A DNA stretch of 64,000 nucleotides from an uncultured Clostridia bacterium (GTDB lineage: Bacteria; Bacillota; Clostridia; Oscillospirales; Ruminococcaceae), in the NCBI GenBank assembly GCA_947589215.1, contig CANQCL010000001.1, positions 124,001-188,000 of the forward strand, in the 5' to 3' direction. This document shows, one piece after another, positions 14,746 through 22,544 of this stretch. Each line of letters starts with the position of its first letter. Within the stretch, counting starts at the first letter, position 1. Made by a program: the position numbers and the translations under genes. The notes under the pieces are model-generated. The model saw only the letters and a program-made list of their open reading frames with translations. It did not search any database and was not told the origin of the DNA.

Positions 14746-17184
14746 ATGAGTATCAAAATAGCGCTTGCGGGAAATCCAAACAGCGGTAAAACGACCCTGT
14801 TCAACGCTTTGACAGGATCAAATCAATTTGTCGGCAACTGGCCGGGCGTAACAGTAGAGAAAAAGGAAGGAAAGATCAAAGGCTACAGTGCAAAGAACGA
14901 CGAGGTAATTCTTGTAGACCTGCCGGGAATATATTCTCTCTCGCCCTATACGCTTGAGGAAGTCGTTTCGAGAAACTTTCTTTTAGATGAAAAGCCAAAC
15001 GCTATAATCAACATCATAGACGGCTCTAACCTTGAGAGAAACCTGTATCTTACTACTCAGCTTGTAGAGCTTGGAATACCTGTTATCGCAGCGGTTAATA
15101 TGATGGACGTTATTAAGAAAAACGGCGATAAGCTCAACACAGAGCGGCTTTCAAAAGAGCTTGGCTGTGAGGTAGTTGAGATATCTGCTCTTAGAAGCGA
15201 GGGCATTGACGTTCTTGCTGAAAAGGCGGTCAGAATTGCAAAAAGCGGAAAGAAAATGGTTGCACAGCACAGCTTTGACGGCAGCGTTGAACACGCTCTT
15301 GCACACATTGAAGAAGCGGTTTTGCACGATATGCCCGACGACGAGCAGAGATTTCTGGCAATAAAGCTTTTTGAGCGTGACGACAAGGTAATTGAAAGGC
15401 TTAACCTAGACAGCAAAATCGTTTCGCACATCGAGACAGACATCAAAAACTGCGAAGACGAGCTGGACGATGATTCAGAGAGCATTATAACAAGCGAAAG
15501 ATACGCATACATAGCTTCGATAATCGGCAGCTGTTATACAAAGAAAAGCAGAGGAAAGCTTACCGTTACCGATAAAATAGACAAGGTAGTAACAAACCGC
15601 TGGCTTGCACTTCCTATCTTTGCTATTGTAATGATCATCGTTTACTACGTTTCGGTAACAACTGTAGGAACATGGGCTACCGACTGGGCTAACGACGGCG
15701 TATTCGGCGACGGCTGGCACTTGTTCGGCATAGGCTCAAGTCAATACGAAGACGCTGCAAACGAGTATGCCGAGAAGGAAATTTTCCTGCCTGAAGTAAA
15801 AACGGCTCTTGAAGGTGCAAACGAAGCGGGCATCACCGGTGCAGACGAGCTTTTAACAGCCGTTGAGGAAAAAGACTTCGGTGCTTTTGAAGAAGCTTAC
15901 GGCTCATACGGTGAGGAGCTTGCAGTCAAAGAGGGCGGTAAATTCGACATAACGCCAATGCTGCCTTTAGATGAAAACGGAGAGTTTGCAGACACTCCCG
16001 ACCCTGCTGAATACGGCGTATGGGTTCCGGGAATACCTGTTTTAGTAGAAAGCGGACTTAACGCCGTAAACTGTGCAGACTGGCTTCAGGGGTTGATTTT
16101 AGACGGTGTTGTAGCCGGCGTCGGAGCGGTGCTGGGCTTTGTTCCTCAGATGCTGGTACTGTTTATCTTCCTTGCGTTCTTGGAGTCGTGCGGATATATG
16201 GCGAGAATAGCATTCATTATGGACAGGATATTCCGCAAGTTCGGCTTATCCGGAAAGTCGTTTATTCCGATGCTTATAGGCTCTGGCTGCGGAGTTCCGG
16301 GAATTATGGCGTCGAGAACGATTGAAAACGAGCGCGACCGCCGTATGACGATTATGACTACGACATTTATCCCCTGCGGAGCTAAGCTGCCAATAATCGC
16401 TCTTATCTCAGCCGCTTTGTTCGGAGGAACATGGTGGGTTGCGCCGAGCGCATACTTCTTAGGCATTGCGGCAATAATCGTATCGGGTATTATGCTAAAG
16501 AAAACAAAGATGTTCTCAGGCGACCCTGCGCCGTTCGTAATGGAGCTTCCAGCATACCACTTACCTACAATAGGCAACATTCTCCGTTCAATGTGGGAGC
16601 GTGCTTCGTCGTTTATCAAAAAGGCAGGAACTATCATACTTCTTTCTTCAATTATCATCTGGGCAGGCTCCTGCTTCGGATTTGTTGACGGAAGCTTCGC
16701 TTTCAGCGCAGATATGGAGCTTGAGAACAGCATACTGGGCACAATAGGCAACGCTATTTGCTGGATCTTCGCACCTATCGGCTTTGGCAACATCAAGGCT
16801 GCTATAGCTACTATTATGGGTCTTGTTGCCAAAGAAGAGGTTGTCGGAGTGTTCGGAGTTCTCGACTTTGAGGGTATGACCCGTCTTGCAGGCTATGCGT
16901 TCTTGGCGTTCAATCTTCTCTGCGCACCTTGCTTTGCGGCGATCGGCGCTATCAGGCGGGAAATGAACAATCCAAAGTGGACGGCGTTCGCTATAGCTTA
17001 TCAATGCGTATTCGCTTATGCGGTTGCTCTTATGATTTACCAAATCGGAAGCGTATTCACAGGAGGTCTGAACATTATCGGACTTATTGCGGCAATTCTT
17101 GTTGCGGTATTCCTGATCTATATGCTTGTTAAGCCTTACAAGTCAGCCGATAAGCTGACAATAAAAGCTAAAATTAAAGCATAA
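14746..17184 (+). CDS. feoB: Ferrous iron transporter FeoB
   Basis: 812 residues. N-terminal G domain: GNPNSGKTTLFNALTG (9-24, G1), GNWPGVTVEKKEG (G2), DLPGIYSL (58-65, G3), NMMD (G4). Next come the helical regulatory domain and a membrane part with paired gate motifs and GSGCGVPGIMASRTI and TFIPCGAKLPI. It imports Fe(II) under anaerobic conditions. An acidic extracytoplasmic insert of about 95 residues (roughly 328-423, starting SSQYEDAANEYAEKE) separates the first membrane helix from GVWVPGIPVLVESGLNAV. RBS CGGAGG. Preceded by two feoA genes and followed by a Cys-rich partner. Confidence 0.97.
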   Translation: MSIKIALAGNPNSGKTTLFNALTGSNQFVGNWPGVTVEKKEGKIKGYSAKNDEVILVDLPGIYSLSPYTLEEVVSRNFLLDEKPNAIINIIDGSNLERNLYLTTQLVELGIPVIAAVNMMDVIKKNGDKLNTERLSKELGCEVVEISALRSEGIDVLAEKAVRIAKSGKKMVAQHSFDGSVEHALAHIEEAVLHDMPDDEQRFLAIKLFERDDKVIERLNLDSKIVSHIETDIKNCEDELDDDSESIITSERYAYIASIIGSCYTKKSRGKLTVTDKIDKVVTNRWLALPIFAIVMIIVYYVSVTTVGTWATDWANDGVFGDGWHLFGIGSSQYEDAANEYAEKEIFLPEVKTALEGANEAGITGADELLTAVEEKDFGAFEEAYGSYGEELAVKEGGKFDITPMLPLDENGEFADTPDPAEYGVWVPGIPVLVESGLNAVNCADWLQGLILDGVVAGVGAVLGFVPQMLVLFIFLAFLESCGYMARIAFIMDRIFRKFGLSGKSFIPMLIGSGCGVPGIMASRTIENERDRRMTIMTTTFIPCGAKLPIIALISAALFGGTWWVAPSAYFLGIAAIIVSGIMLKKTKMFSGDPAPFVMELPAYHLPTIGNILRSMWERASSFIKKAGTIILLSSIIIWAGSCFGFVDGSFAFSADMELENSILGTIGNAICWIFAPIGFGNIKAAIATIMGLVAKEEVVGVFGVLDFEGMTRLAGYAFLAFNLLCAPCFAAIGAIRREMNNPKWTAFAIAYQCVFAYAVALMIYQIGSVFTGGLNIIGLIAAILVAVFLIYMLVKPYKSADKLTIKAKIKA

Positions 17185-17196
17185 ACGGTGATTAAA

Positions 17197-17373
17197 ATGA
17201 TTGATTTTATAAAAGCCAACATATCGACAATAATAATCAGTCTTATAATGCTTTGCATAGTGACTTTCATAATTTACAGAATGATAAAAAGCAAAAAGGC
17301 AGGAAAGTCCTGCTCATGCGGATGCGGCTGTTCAGGCTGTCCGCAGGCAAGCTCCTGCCATAAAGACAGCTAA
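17197..17373 (+). CDS. FeoB-associated Cys-rich membrane protein
   Basis: 58 residues from the ATG at 17197 (GGTGA 4 nt upstream); an in-frame GTG at 17188 is less likely because it overlaps that Shine-Dalgarno. One membrane helix (about 7-28), a Lys-rich turn and the tail SCSCGCGCSGCPQASSCHKD with seven Cys. This is the family found next to clostridial feoB; the Cys cluster may hand over or sense iron at the inner face of FeoB. Last gene of the feo operon. Confidence 0.88.
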   Translation: MIDFIKANISTIIISLIMLCIVTFIIYRMIKSKKAGKSCSCGCGCSGCPQASSCHKDS

Positions 17374-17395
17374 TAACAAACTTCCTCAATATTTA

Positions 17396-17600
17396 GGCAG
17401 GGCTCAGCTCTGCACGCAGTCCGCCTTTGGGCTATAAGAAGCAAGAATTTTAGAGGCAAGAAGCAAGAACGGCGAGCGTGCAGGGGTGCCCCATGCACGC
17501 TCTGCCGCCTTTGTATAGTTTGATTAATGTTATTGTTAGTGCAACTGCGGTTTATTAATTGATAATTGATAATTGATAATGGATAATTAAAAAGTCAAAA
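17396..17600. repeat. Composite intergenic repeat between feo and module D
   Basis: Blocks in inverted order relative to 7925: GCAGGGCTCAGCTCTGCACG, CAGTCCGCCTTTGGG, TATAAGAAGCAAGAATTTTA, GAGGCAAGAAGCAAGAACGG, CGAGCGTGCAGGGGTGCC, then a tandem ATTGATAATTGATAATGG tract leading into module D. Confidence 0.75.
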
Positions 17601-17717
17601 TATTAGAATCAATAAGTCTTTAAATTCTTTATTATTTGACAAAATATTTATTTTGTTTTATAATACATACAAGAGTACTGTACATGAACGGCAGGCGGTT
17701 TCTCCCCGAAAGGGGGG

Positions 17718-17882
17718 GTGAAATTTGAAAATCTTCGATTTTCAAATACGAGTTTTGTGCTTTTCGGACAATGTCCGAAATTTTGCTTTGCAAAACCGCG
17801 CAAAACATCGGATAGCATTATAGGTAATATTCTTATCAGCGTTATCACTCTAGCTTTTCTTATATTTAATAAGAAAAATTAG
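17718..17882 (+). CDS. Toxin-like peptide with in-frame palindrome insertion, module D
   Basis: GTG start within GGGGGGGTGAAA; 54 residues, MKFENLRFSNTSFVLFGQCP..., ending ISVITLAFLIFNKKN. The C-terminal 14 or so residues match module F (TLAFLIFNKKN), but the usual MVSYYELF start is replaced by three DNA palindromes (17723-17745, 17762-17780, 17781-17795) that stay open in frame. Either a longer, altered peptide or an inactivated toxin; the same state occurs in module E. Confidence 0.5.
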   Translation: MKFENLRFSNTSFVLFGQCPKFCFAKPRKTSDSIIGNILISVITLAFLIFNKKN

Positions 17883-17895
17883 AAGCTTTTTTATT

Positions 17896-18013
17896 TAAAA
17901 TAAAAAAGAAACACCGCCAACTCTCGCAAAGTAACGGTGTTTCTAAACACAATATTTTCGGGAGTAAACTGCCAAGGCAATTTAATTGCCCATGTGCAGT
18001 ACTCTCTTTTTAT
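17896..18013 (-). ncRNA. Antisense RNA of module D
   Basis: Predicted about 115-nt RNA from the minus promoter at 18020-18047 to the T run left of 17906. Carries GGCAATTTAATTGCC-type stem-loop sequence conserved in other copies, and GGCAGTTTACTCCCG. Confidence 0.6.
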
Positions 18014-18065
18014 ATTTATATTATAACATATTATTTTCATTTGTCAAGCCTAATAAAATATTTCA

Positions 18066-18803
18066 CTATTTATTTAATCTCCTAAACAAAACTTCTCTCG
18101 CCTTTTCTTCAAGCGTATCGTCAAGAGGCGTCATCTCAACCGAGTTTCCATCACGCTCAGCACAGTATTTTATTATATAATCAGCAAGCTTTGGGTTCTT
18201 TGAAAGCAAAGGTCCGTGCAGGTAAGTCGCTATGACGTTCTTGTCGAAATAACCCTCGTCATCGCTCTCAAAACGGTTTCCGTTACCATAAACCACCCTG
18301 CCGAACGGTTTATCAGTTTGTGATGTCTGCCCGCCGTGATTTTCAAAGCCTATTATCTTAGACATCTCTCCGTTAAGCTCCGCCTCGATAATTATATTTC
18401 CTATGCACCTCTTATTTTTATTCAGCGACGCCGCAGTATGGTATGGGAACATTCCAAGACCGTCTATGACCTCGCCGTTAGAATCCTTGTAATACTCGCC
18501 CATAAGCTGGTACCCTCCGCAGATAAGCAGAAAAAAAGTACCGTTGTCAAACGCTTTCATTATTTCATCACGACAGCTTTGCAGATCCTCCGCTAAAAGC
18601 TGCTGCTCGAAATCTGCCCCTCCGCCAAGATATATTAAATCATAGCTCGAAAAGTCAGTGTCCTTAGTTCCCACACTGTGATGCTCAACTGCCGTTTCAA
18701 TGCCCCTAGCCTTTGCTCGGTAACTCAAAACCTCAATGTTTCCGTTGTCGCCGTAAAGGTCAAGCATATCAGAATACATATGCAATATTCTTATGGTTTT
18801 CAT
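18066..18803 (-). CDS. gatD: Lipid II isoglutaminyl synthase, glutaminase subunit GatD
   Basis: 245 residues from the ATG at 18803, chosen for GAGGAATAAAGTT upstream; then no overlap with murT. Class I glutamine amidotransferase: LIYLGGGADFEQQLLAED, nucleophile Cys in LLICGGYQLMGEYY (about 94), and ATYLHGPLLSKNP with the catalytic His. GatD releases ammonia from glutamine for MurT, which amidates D-Glu of lipid II to D-isoglutamine. Directly downstream of murT (5-bp gap), so made as a stoichiometric pair. Confidence 0.95.
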   Translation of the reverse strand: MKTIRILHMYSDMLDLYGDNGNIEVLSYRAKARGIETAVEHHSVGTKDTDFSSYDLIYLGGGADFEQQLLAEDLQSCRDEIMKAFDNGTFFLLICGGYQLMGEYYKDSNGEVIDGLGMFPYHTAASLNKNKRCIGNIIIEAELNGEMSKIIGFENHGGQTSQTDKPFGRVVYGNGNRFESDDEGYFDKNVIATYLHGPLLSKNPKLADYIIKYCAERDGNSVEMTPLDDTLEEKAREVLFRRLNK

Positions 18804-18807
18804 AACT

Positions 18808-20148
18808 TTATTCCTCTTTGTTTTTATCAATATAATTAATTACAGCGGTCCTTGTCGGCTGAACAGAGGTGTAGTTTGCAATTATAAACTTCTCACCCTC
18901 AGTCGAAAACAGGTTTTCAACCGCCTCGTCCAAATCGGGGCAGACTTCGATTTTCGCTGCGTCATATCCGCTTGTTTTAATTCTTATAGCAATGTCATAA
19001 GCTCGCCTGCCGCTTGTGATGACCCTTGTTACACCTTTAAATACTTCAAAGTTTATGTCCCATATCCACGAAACATCATAGCCGTCGGCTAGATTGTCGT
19101 TCAAAACAAACATAAGCTCTTTCTCGCAGTCAGTCTCGTTCATAACACGAATCGTCATATTCGCCCCGACCGGATTCTTAGCCAGATTTATAACCGCATT
19201 GCTGTTCCCTATGCTGAACTTCTCCATCCTGCCGTTGTTGACTTCAAATGTGTCAAGAGTTTCTCTGAGAATGTTGTCGTCTATATTATACAGCTTAGCA
19301 GCCGCGCAGACTGCCGCCATATTGTAAACATAGTAAATACTTTGATTGTTTATACTGTACTCTCTGCCTTCTACGGTAAATCGACGCTTTTCAAGGTCAA
19401 CATTTTCCACCTTAAGGTAAATTTCATTGTCGCCGAATCCGCACTTAGGACATTTAAAGCGCCCTATATGAGAATACTGATAATACTCGTACTCAAGAGG
19501 TTCTCCGCATACAGGACAGAACTTACCCTCTCCCACCTCGTGAATTTTATCAGTTGCGTATTTGTATTTCTCAACGCTGAAATACTTTACATTTTTATTG
19601 TCGGGGTTAGCTTGTCCCAAGCGGGCTACATTTGGGTCATCGGCGTTTAAAATGACATTTCCCTGAAAGGTCTCCAAAAAGCTCTTTACCTTTAAAATAA
19701 GCGTTTCAACTTCACCGTTTCTGTCAAGCTGGTCTCTGAAAAAGTTTAAAACTATAAGAGTCTCCAGCTTTAGCTTTTTGAATATAACCGGTACGTGCGA
19801 TTCGTCAATTTCAAGCACGAGATAATCAGCGTGGATCTTACCCGTCGGCGAGCACAGCTTTAAAAACAGCGACACGATTCCTGTATCTAAGTTGTTGCCC
19901 AGCTTGTTTGTAATAACATTCTTTCCGCTCTGCTCGAAAAGGCGGTTCACAAAATTGGTGACAGAGGTCTTGCCGTTTGTGCCTGTGACCGCTATTATAG
20001 GACAGTCTACCTTGAAATAGCCAAGTATGTTTTTATTGATACCAAGCAGAATTAGTCCGGGCAGATTTCCTGCACCCTTATGAAGAAGCTGCAAAGCCTT
20101 TACTATCAGCTTTCCAAACTGCAATGTCAAAAAGTTATATAATCTCAT
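18808..20148 (-). CDS. murT: Lipid II isoglutaminyl synthase subunit MurT
   Basis: 446 residues of the Mur ligase superfamily: ATP loop VTGTNGKTSVTNFVNRLF (about 55-72), the Zn-ribbon CPVCGEPLEYEYYQYSHIG with a second CPKCGFG (about 209-235) that marks MurT, and the C-terminal DUF1727 domain that docks GatD. It activates the alpha-carboxylate of D-Glu in the lipid II stem peptide. It follows mpg by 9 bp and precedes gatD. Confidence 0.97.
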   Translation of the reverse strand: MRLYNFLTLQFGKLIVKALQLLHKGAGNLPGLILLGINKNILGYFKVDCPIIAVTGTNGKTSVTNFVNRLFEQSGKNVITNKLGNNLDTGIVSLFLKLCSPTGKIHADYLVLEIDESHVPVIFKKLKLETLIVLNFFRDQLDRNGEVETLILKVKSFLETFQGNVILNADDPNVARLGQANPDNKNVKYFSVEKYKYATDKIHEVGEGKFCPVCGEPLEYEYYQYSHIGRFKCPKCGFGDNEIYLKVENVDLEKRRFTVEGREYSINNQSIYYVYNMAAVCAAAKLYNIDDNILRETLDTFEVNNGRMEKFSIGNSNAVINLAKNPVGANMTIRVMNETDCEKELMFVLNDNLADGYDVSWIWDINFEVFKGVTRVITSGRRAYDIAIRIKTSGYDAAKIEVCPDLDEAVENLFSTEGEKFIIANYTSVQPTRTAVINYIDKNKEE

Positions 20149-20157
20149 AAATTATCT

Positions 20158-20727
20158 CTATTCTCCTAAATTATACTTTGCTTTTTTTGATTTTGACTTT
20201 GAACTCGGCTTTTCAGGCTTGATCTTCATTATATACCTCCAAGCCCGCTCTATGTCTCTCGGTCTTGCATATCCTATCCCAACACGCTTATCACGCCTTA
20301 TTCTCGTCTTTACACCTGTGTCCTCTATCCACATTGTATCGTTGTCATAAATCGTCTGCCAATTAGCGCTCATATTTATCCCCAACTGCTTTGTAAGCTT
20401 TCCCGGACCGTTGTAACTCCCCTCGCAGGCTCGAATCAAAACCGCCTGAGGGTCGCCCTCGTCTCCCGTTACAATATTTATAAGATGATGAACACCGTAG
20501 CATAGGTAAACATATACCGTTCCTGCCTTTCCCCAAAGAATTTTCGTCCTTTCGGTCTTGCCCCTGTGCGCATGACAGGCTGTGTCGTCCGTACCCTTAT
20601 AAGCTTCAGTCTCGGTTATCATCAAGCGTCTTTCCTCGCCGTCGACTACGTGAACTAGCATCTTACCCACTAGCTCTGGGGCGACCTTTAAAACGTCTCT
20701 GTTAAAGAAATCATATCCAAGCTTCAT
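20158..20727 (-). CDS. DNA-3-methyladenine glycosylase (AAG/MPG type)
   Basis: 189 residues. AAG fold: FFNRDVLKVAPELVGKMLVH, ITETEAYKGTDDTACHAHRG (catalytic Glu region), KAGTVYVYLCYGVHHLINIV, QAVLIRACEG and RDKRVGIGYA, followed by a Lys/Ser-rich tail. It removes 3-methyladenine and other alkylated purines to start base excision repair. Sits 25 bp after rqcH and 9 bp before murT, probably one transcript from polA or rqcH downward. Confidence 0.94.
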   Translation of the reverse strand: MKLGYDFFNRDVLKVAPELVGKMLVHVVDGEERRLMITETEAYKGTDDTACHAHRGKTERTKILWGKAGTVYVYLCYGVHHLINIVTGDEGDPQAVLIRACEGSYNGPGKLTKQLGINMSANWQTIYDNDTMWIEDTGVKTRIRRDKRVGIGYARPRDIERAWRYIMKIKPEKPSSKSKSKKAKYNLGE

Positions 20728-20752
20728 TTCTACAGCGTTTCTCCTCTCACAA

Positions 20753-22513
20753 TTATACCTTTGCTCTCAGCCTTTCAACAAGCTCCTCATCGGGCGTTAC
20801 ATATACCGTGCGGTAATTTGTGAATATCACCATTCCCGGTTTTGCTCCGTTCGGCTTTTTTACATACCTTATCTCTGTGTAATCAACAGGTACGTTTGAC
20901 GACCCCTTAGCGCTGGAATGATATGCGGCTATCATACACGCCTCCTCTATTGTTCTGTCGGGAGGGGTTTCGCCCCTGCATTTTATTACAGTATGCGAGC
21001 CTGTTATCTTCTGCGTGTGAAGCCATATATCTGTTTTTTCGCTTTCCTTTAAGGTAAGCTTATCGTTTTGCCTGTTGTTTCTGCCAACTAGAATTTCAAA
21101 CCCGTCTGACGATATGAACTTTATCGGCGGCAAAGCATTAGGCGGCTTGCCCTTTATGCGTGAGCTTTTTATATACCCCTGCTCGGCAAGCTCAGCCCTA
21201 AGCTCAATAACGTCGCTCTCGGTATCAGCTCGTGTAAGCGCATCAAATACGCTGTCTATATATCTTAATTCCTCCTCGCCGTTTTTAATAAGCGAGGTAA
21301 GCATTTTCTCGGCAGTATCGGCTTTTCTGTATTCCGCATAATACCTCTGTGCGTTCTTAGACGGTGTAAGCCTTTTGTCAAGCTTTATTTTAACTGTAGG
21401 CGTATCCTCTTTTGTGTAATCCTCAACTTCGGCATAGCCCATTCCCTTTTCAAGCCTGTAGATGTTCGACATAATTAGGTCGCCGTAAAGCTTCAGCGTA
21501 TCACGCTCCGCACAATCTTTAAGCTCCTCTCGCTGATTGGCTATACGCCTCGATATCCTGTCAGACGTGTTTACCAAAAACTTAAACAAATCAGACGCTC
21601 TTTGCTTTGTTCTTGCTATTTTGTCTCTTGCAGAGTAGAAATAGTCTAAAAGCTCGCAGGCAGAATCAAAATCCTTAGTTACCATAAGGCTTCCGTACTG
21701 CGTGATATTGCAAAAGCAATAATCCTTTAGCTGACCGTCTTTATTTCTCAAAACTGTAAACTTGTTTTTATGAGACGATATTTCATCTGCCGTTTTATTT
21801 ATAAAAAACAACGCCCTGTCAATTTCATCACCGCTAAGCTCAGAGCAAATTTTCTCCTCCCCTCGCAAGGCAAAAAACTCGATCTCACGGGCAAATACAG
21901 GCGATATGCCCTCAAAAATCTTCGTGAGCGACTTTGAAAAAATTTGTTTTGCGTTTTTATCAAGACCTTCCTTAAACTCCCCGACGGTAAAATCAAACAT
22001 CGAAAGCCTTTTATCCTTCGGCGGCACTTTATATGTGATTCCAGGCAAAACCATTCGTACACTGGACATATCCTGTCCTACACGCTTTATGCTGTCGACT
22101 ATCCTGCCATCCGAGTTTATCAAAATCAGATTAGAGCGTCTGCCCATTATCTCGACAGCTAATGTGAATCGGCATATATCTCCCATTTCGTTTGCAGAGT
22201 CAAAGTCAAAATAGAGTATTCTTTCAAAACCGTCCTGCCTTATTGATACAAGCTTGCCGCCCGATAAATGCTTTCTCATAAGCATACAGAACATAGGCGG
22301 AGTTTTTGGGTTTTCTATCTGCGAGTTTGTTATGTGAACTCTGGCTGTTCCTGCGCTTGTGTTGAAGATTAGCTTATATGCCCCCTCACGAGTGCGAATG
22401 GTAAAGAGTATTTCCTCTTTAGACGGCTGATGTATCTTATCCACCCGACCGTCTATCAATACGCTTTCAAGCTCTTTCTTTATTAAATTTAAAAACACTC
22501 CGTCAAGAGCCAT
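20753..22513 (-). CDS. rqcH: Ribosome quality control protein RqcH (NFACT family)
   Basis: 586 residues with NFACT order: NFACT-N (MALDGVFLNLIKKELESVLI, DKIHQPSKEEILFTIRT), the two-HhH middle, a coiled coil (about 280-430) and NFACT-R near the C-terminus (DIWLHTQKITGSHTVIKC). RqcH binds stalled 50S-peptidyl-tRNA complexes and recruits Ala-tRNA for C-terminal tailing before degradation. Older annotation calls these fibronectin-binding proteins; no secretion signal is present. Between polA and mpg. Confidence 0.95.
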   Translation of the reverse strand: MALDGVFLNLIKKELESVLIDGRVDKIHQPSKEEILFTIRTREGAYKLIFNTSAGTARVHITNSQIENPKTPPMFCMLMRKHLSGGKLVSIRQDGFERILYFDFDSANEMGDICRFTLAVEIMGRRSNLILINSDGRIVDSIKRVGQDMSSVRMVLPGITYKVPPKDKRLSMFDFTVGEFKEGLDKNAKQIFSKSLTKIFEGISPVFAREIEFFALRGEEKICSELSGDEIDRALFFINKTADEISSHKNKFTVLRNKDGQLKDYCFCNITQYGSLMVTKDFDSACELLDYFYSARDKIARTKQRASDLFKFLVNTSDRISRRIANQREELKDCAERDTLKLYGDLIMSNIYRLEKGMGYAEVEDYTKEDTPTVKIKLDKRLTPSKNAQRYYAEYRKADTAEKMLTSLIKNGEEELRYIDSVFDALTRADTESDVIELRAELAEQGYIKSSRIKGKPPNALPPIKFISSDGFEILVGRNNRQNDKLTLKESEKTDIWLHTQKITGSHTVIKCRGETPPDRTIEEACMIAAYHSSAKGSSNVPVDYTEIRYVKKPNGAKPGMVIFTNYRTVYVTPDEELVERLRAKV

Positions 22514-22544
22514 TTTATCAAATCCTTATTGCGTTCTCTTAATT

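Larger units (their letters stand above)
17636..18047. other. Convergent type I toxin-antitoxin-like module, copy D
   Basis: Peptide promoter plus: TTGACA 17636-17641 / TATAAT 17659-17664 (17 bp). Antisense promoter minus: TTGACA 18042-18047 / TATAAT 18020-18025 (16 bp). Ends 17671-17686 (one mismatch in the tag) and 17991-18007. Shared terminator AAGAAACACCG/CGGTGTTTCT (17906-17944). This copy is longer because a run of three palindromes is inserted between the Shine-Dalgarno and the peptide. Confidence 0.8.

Noticed and set aside
17648-17848. 66-codon minus-strand ORF in module D
   Set aside because: It is the reverse strand of the inserted palindromes and the toxin C-terminus; the same false ORF appears in module E. 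No ribosome site.
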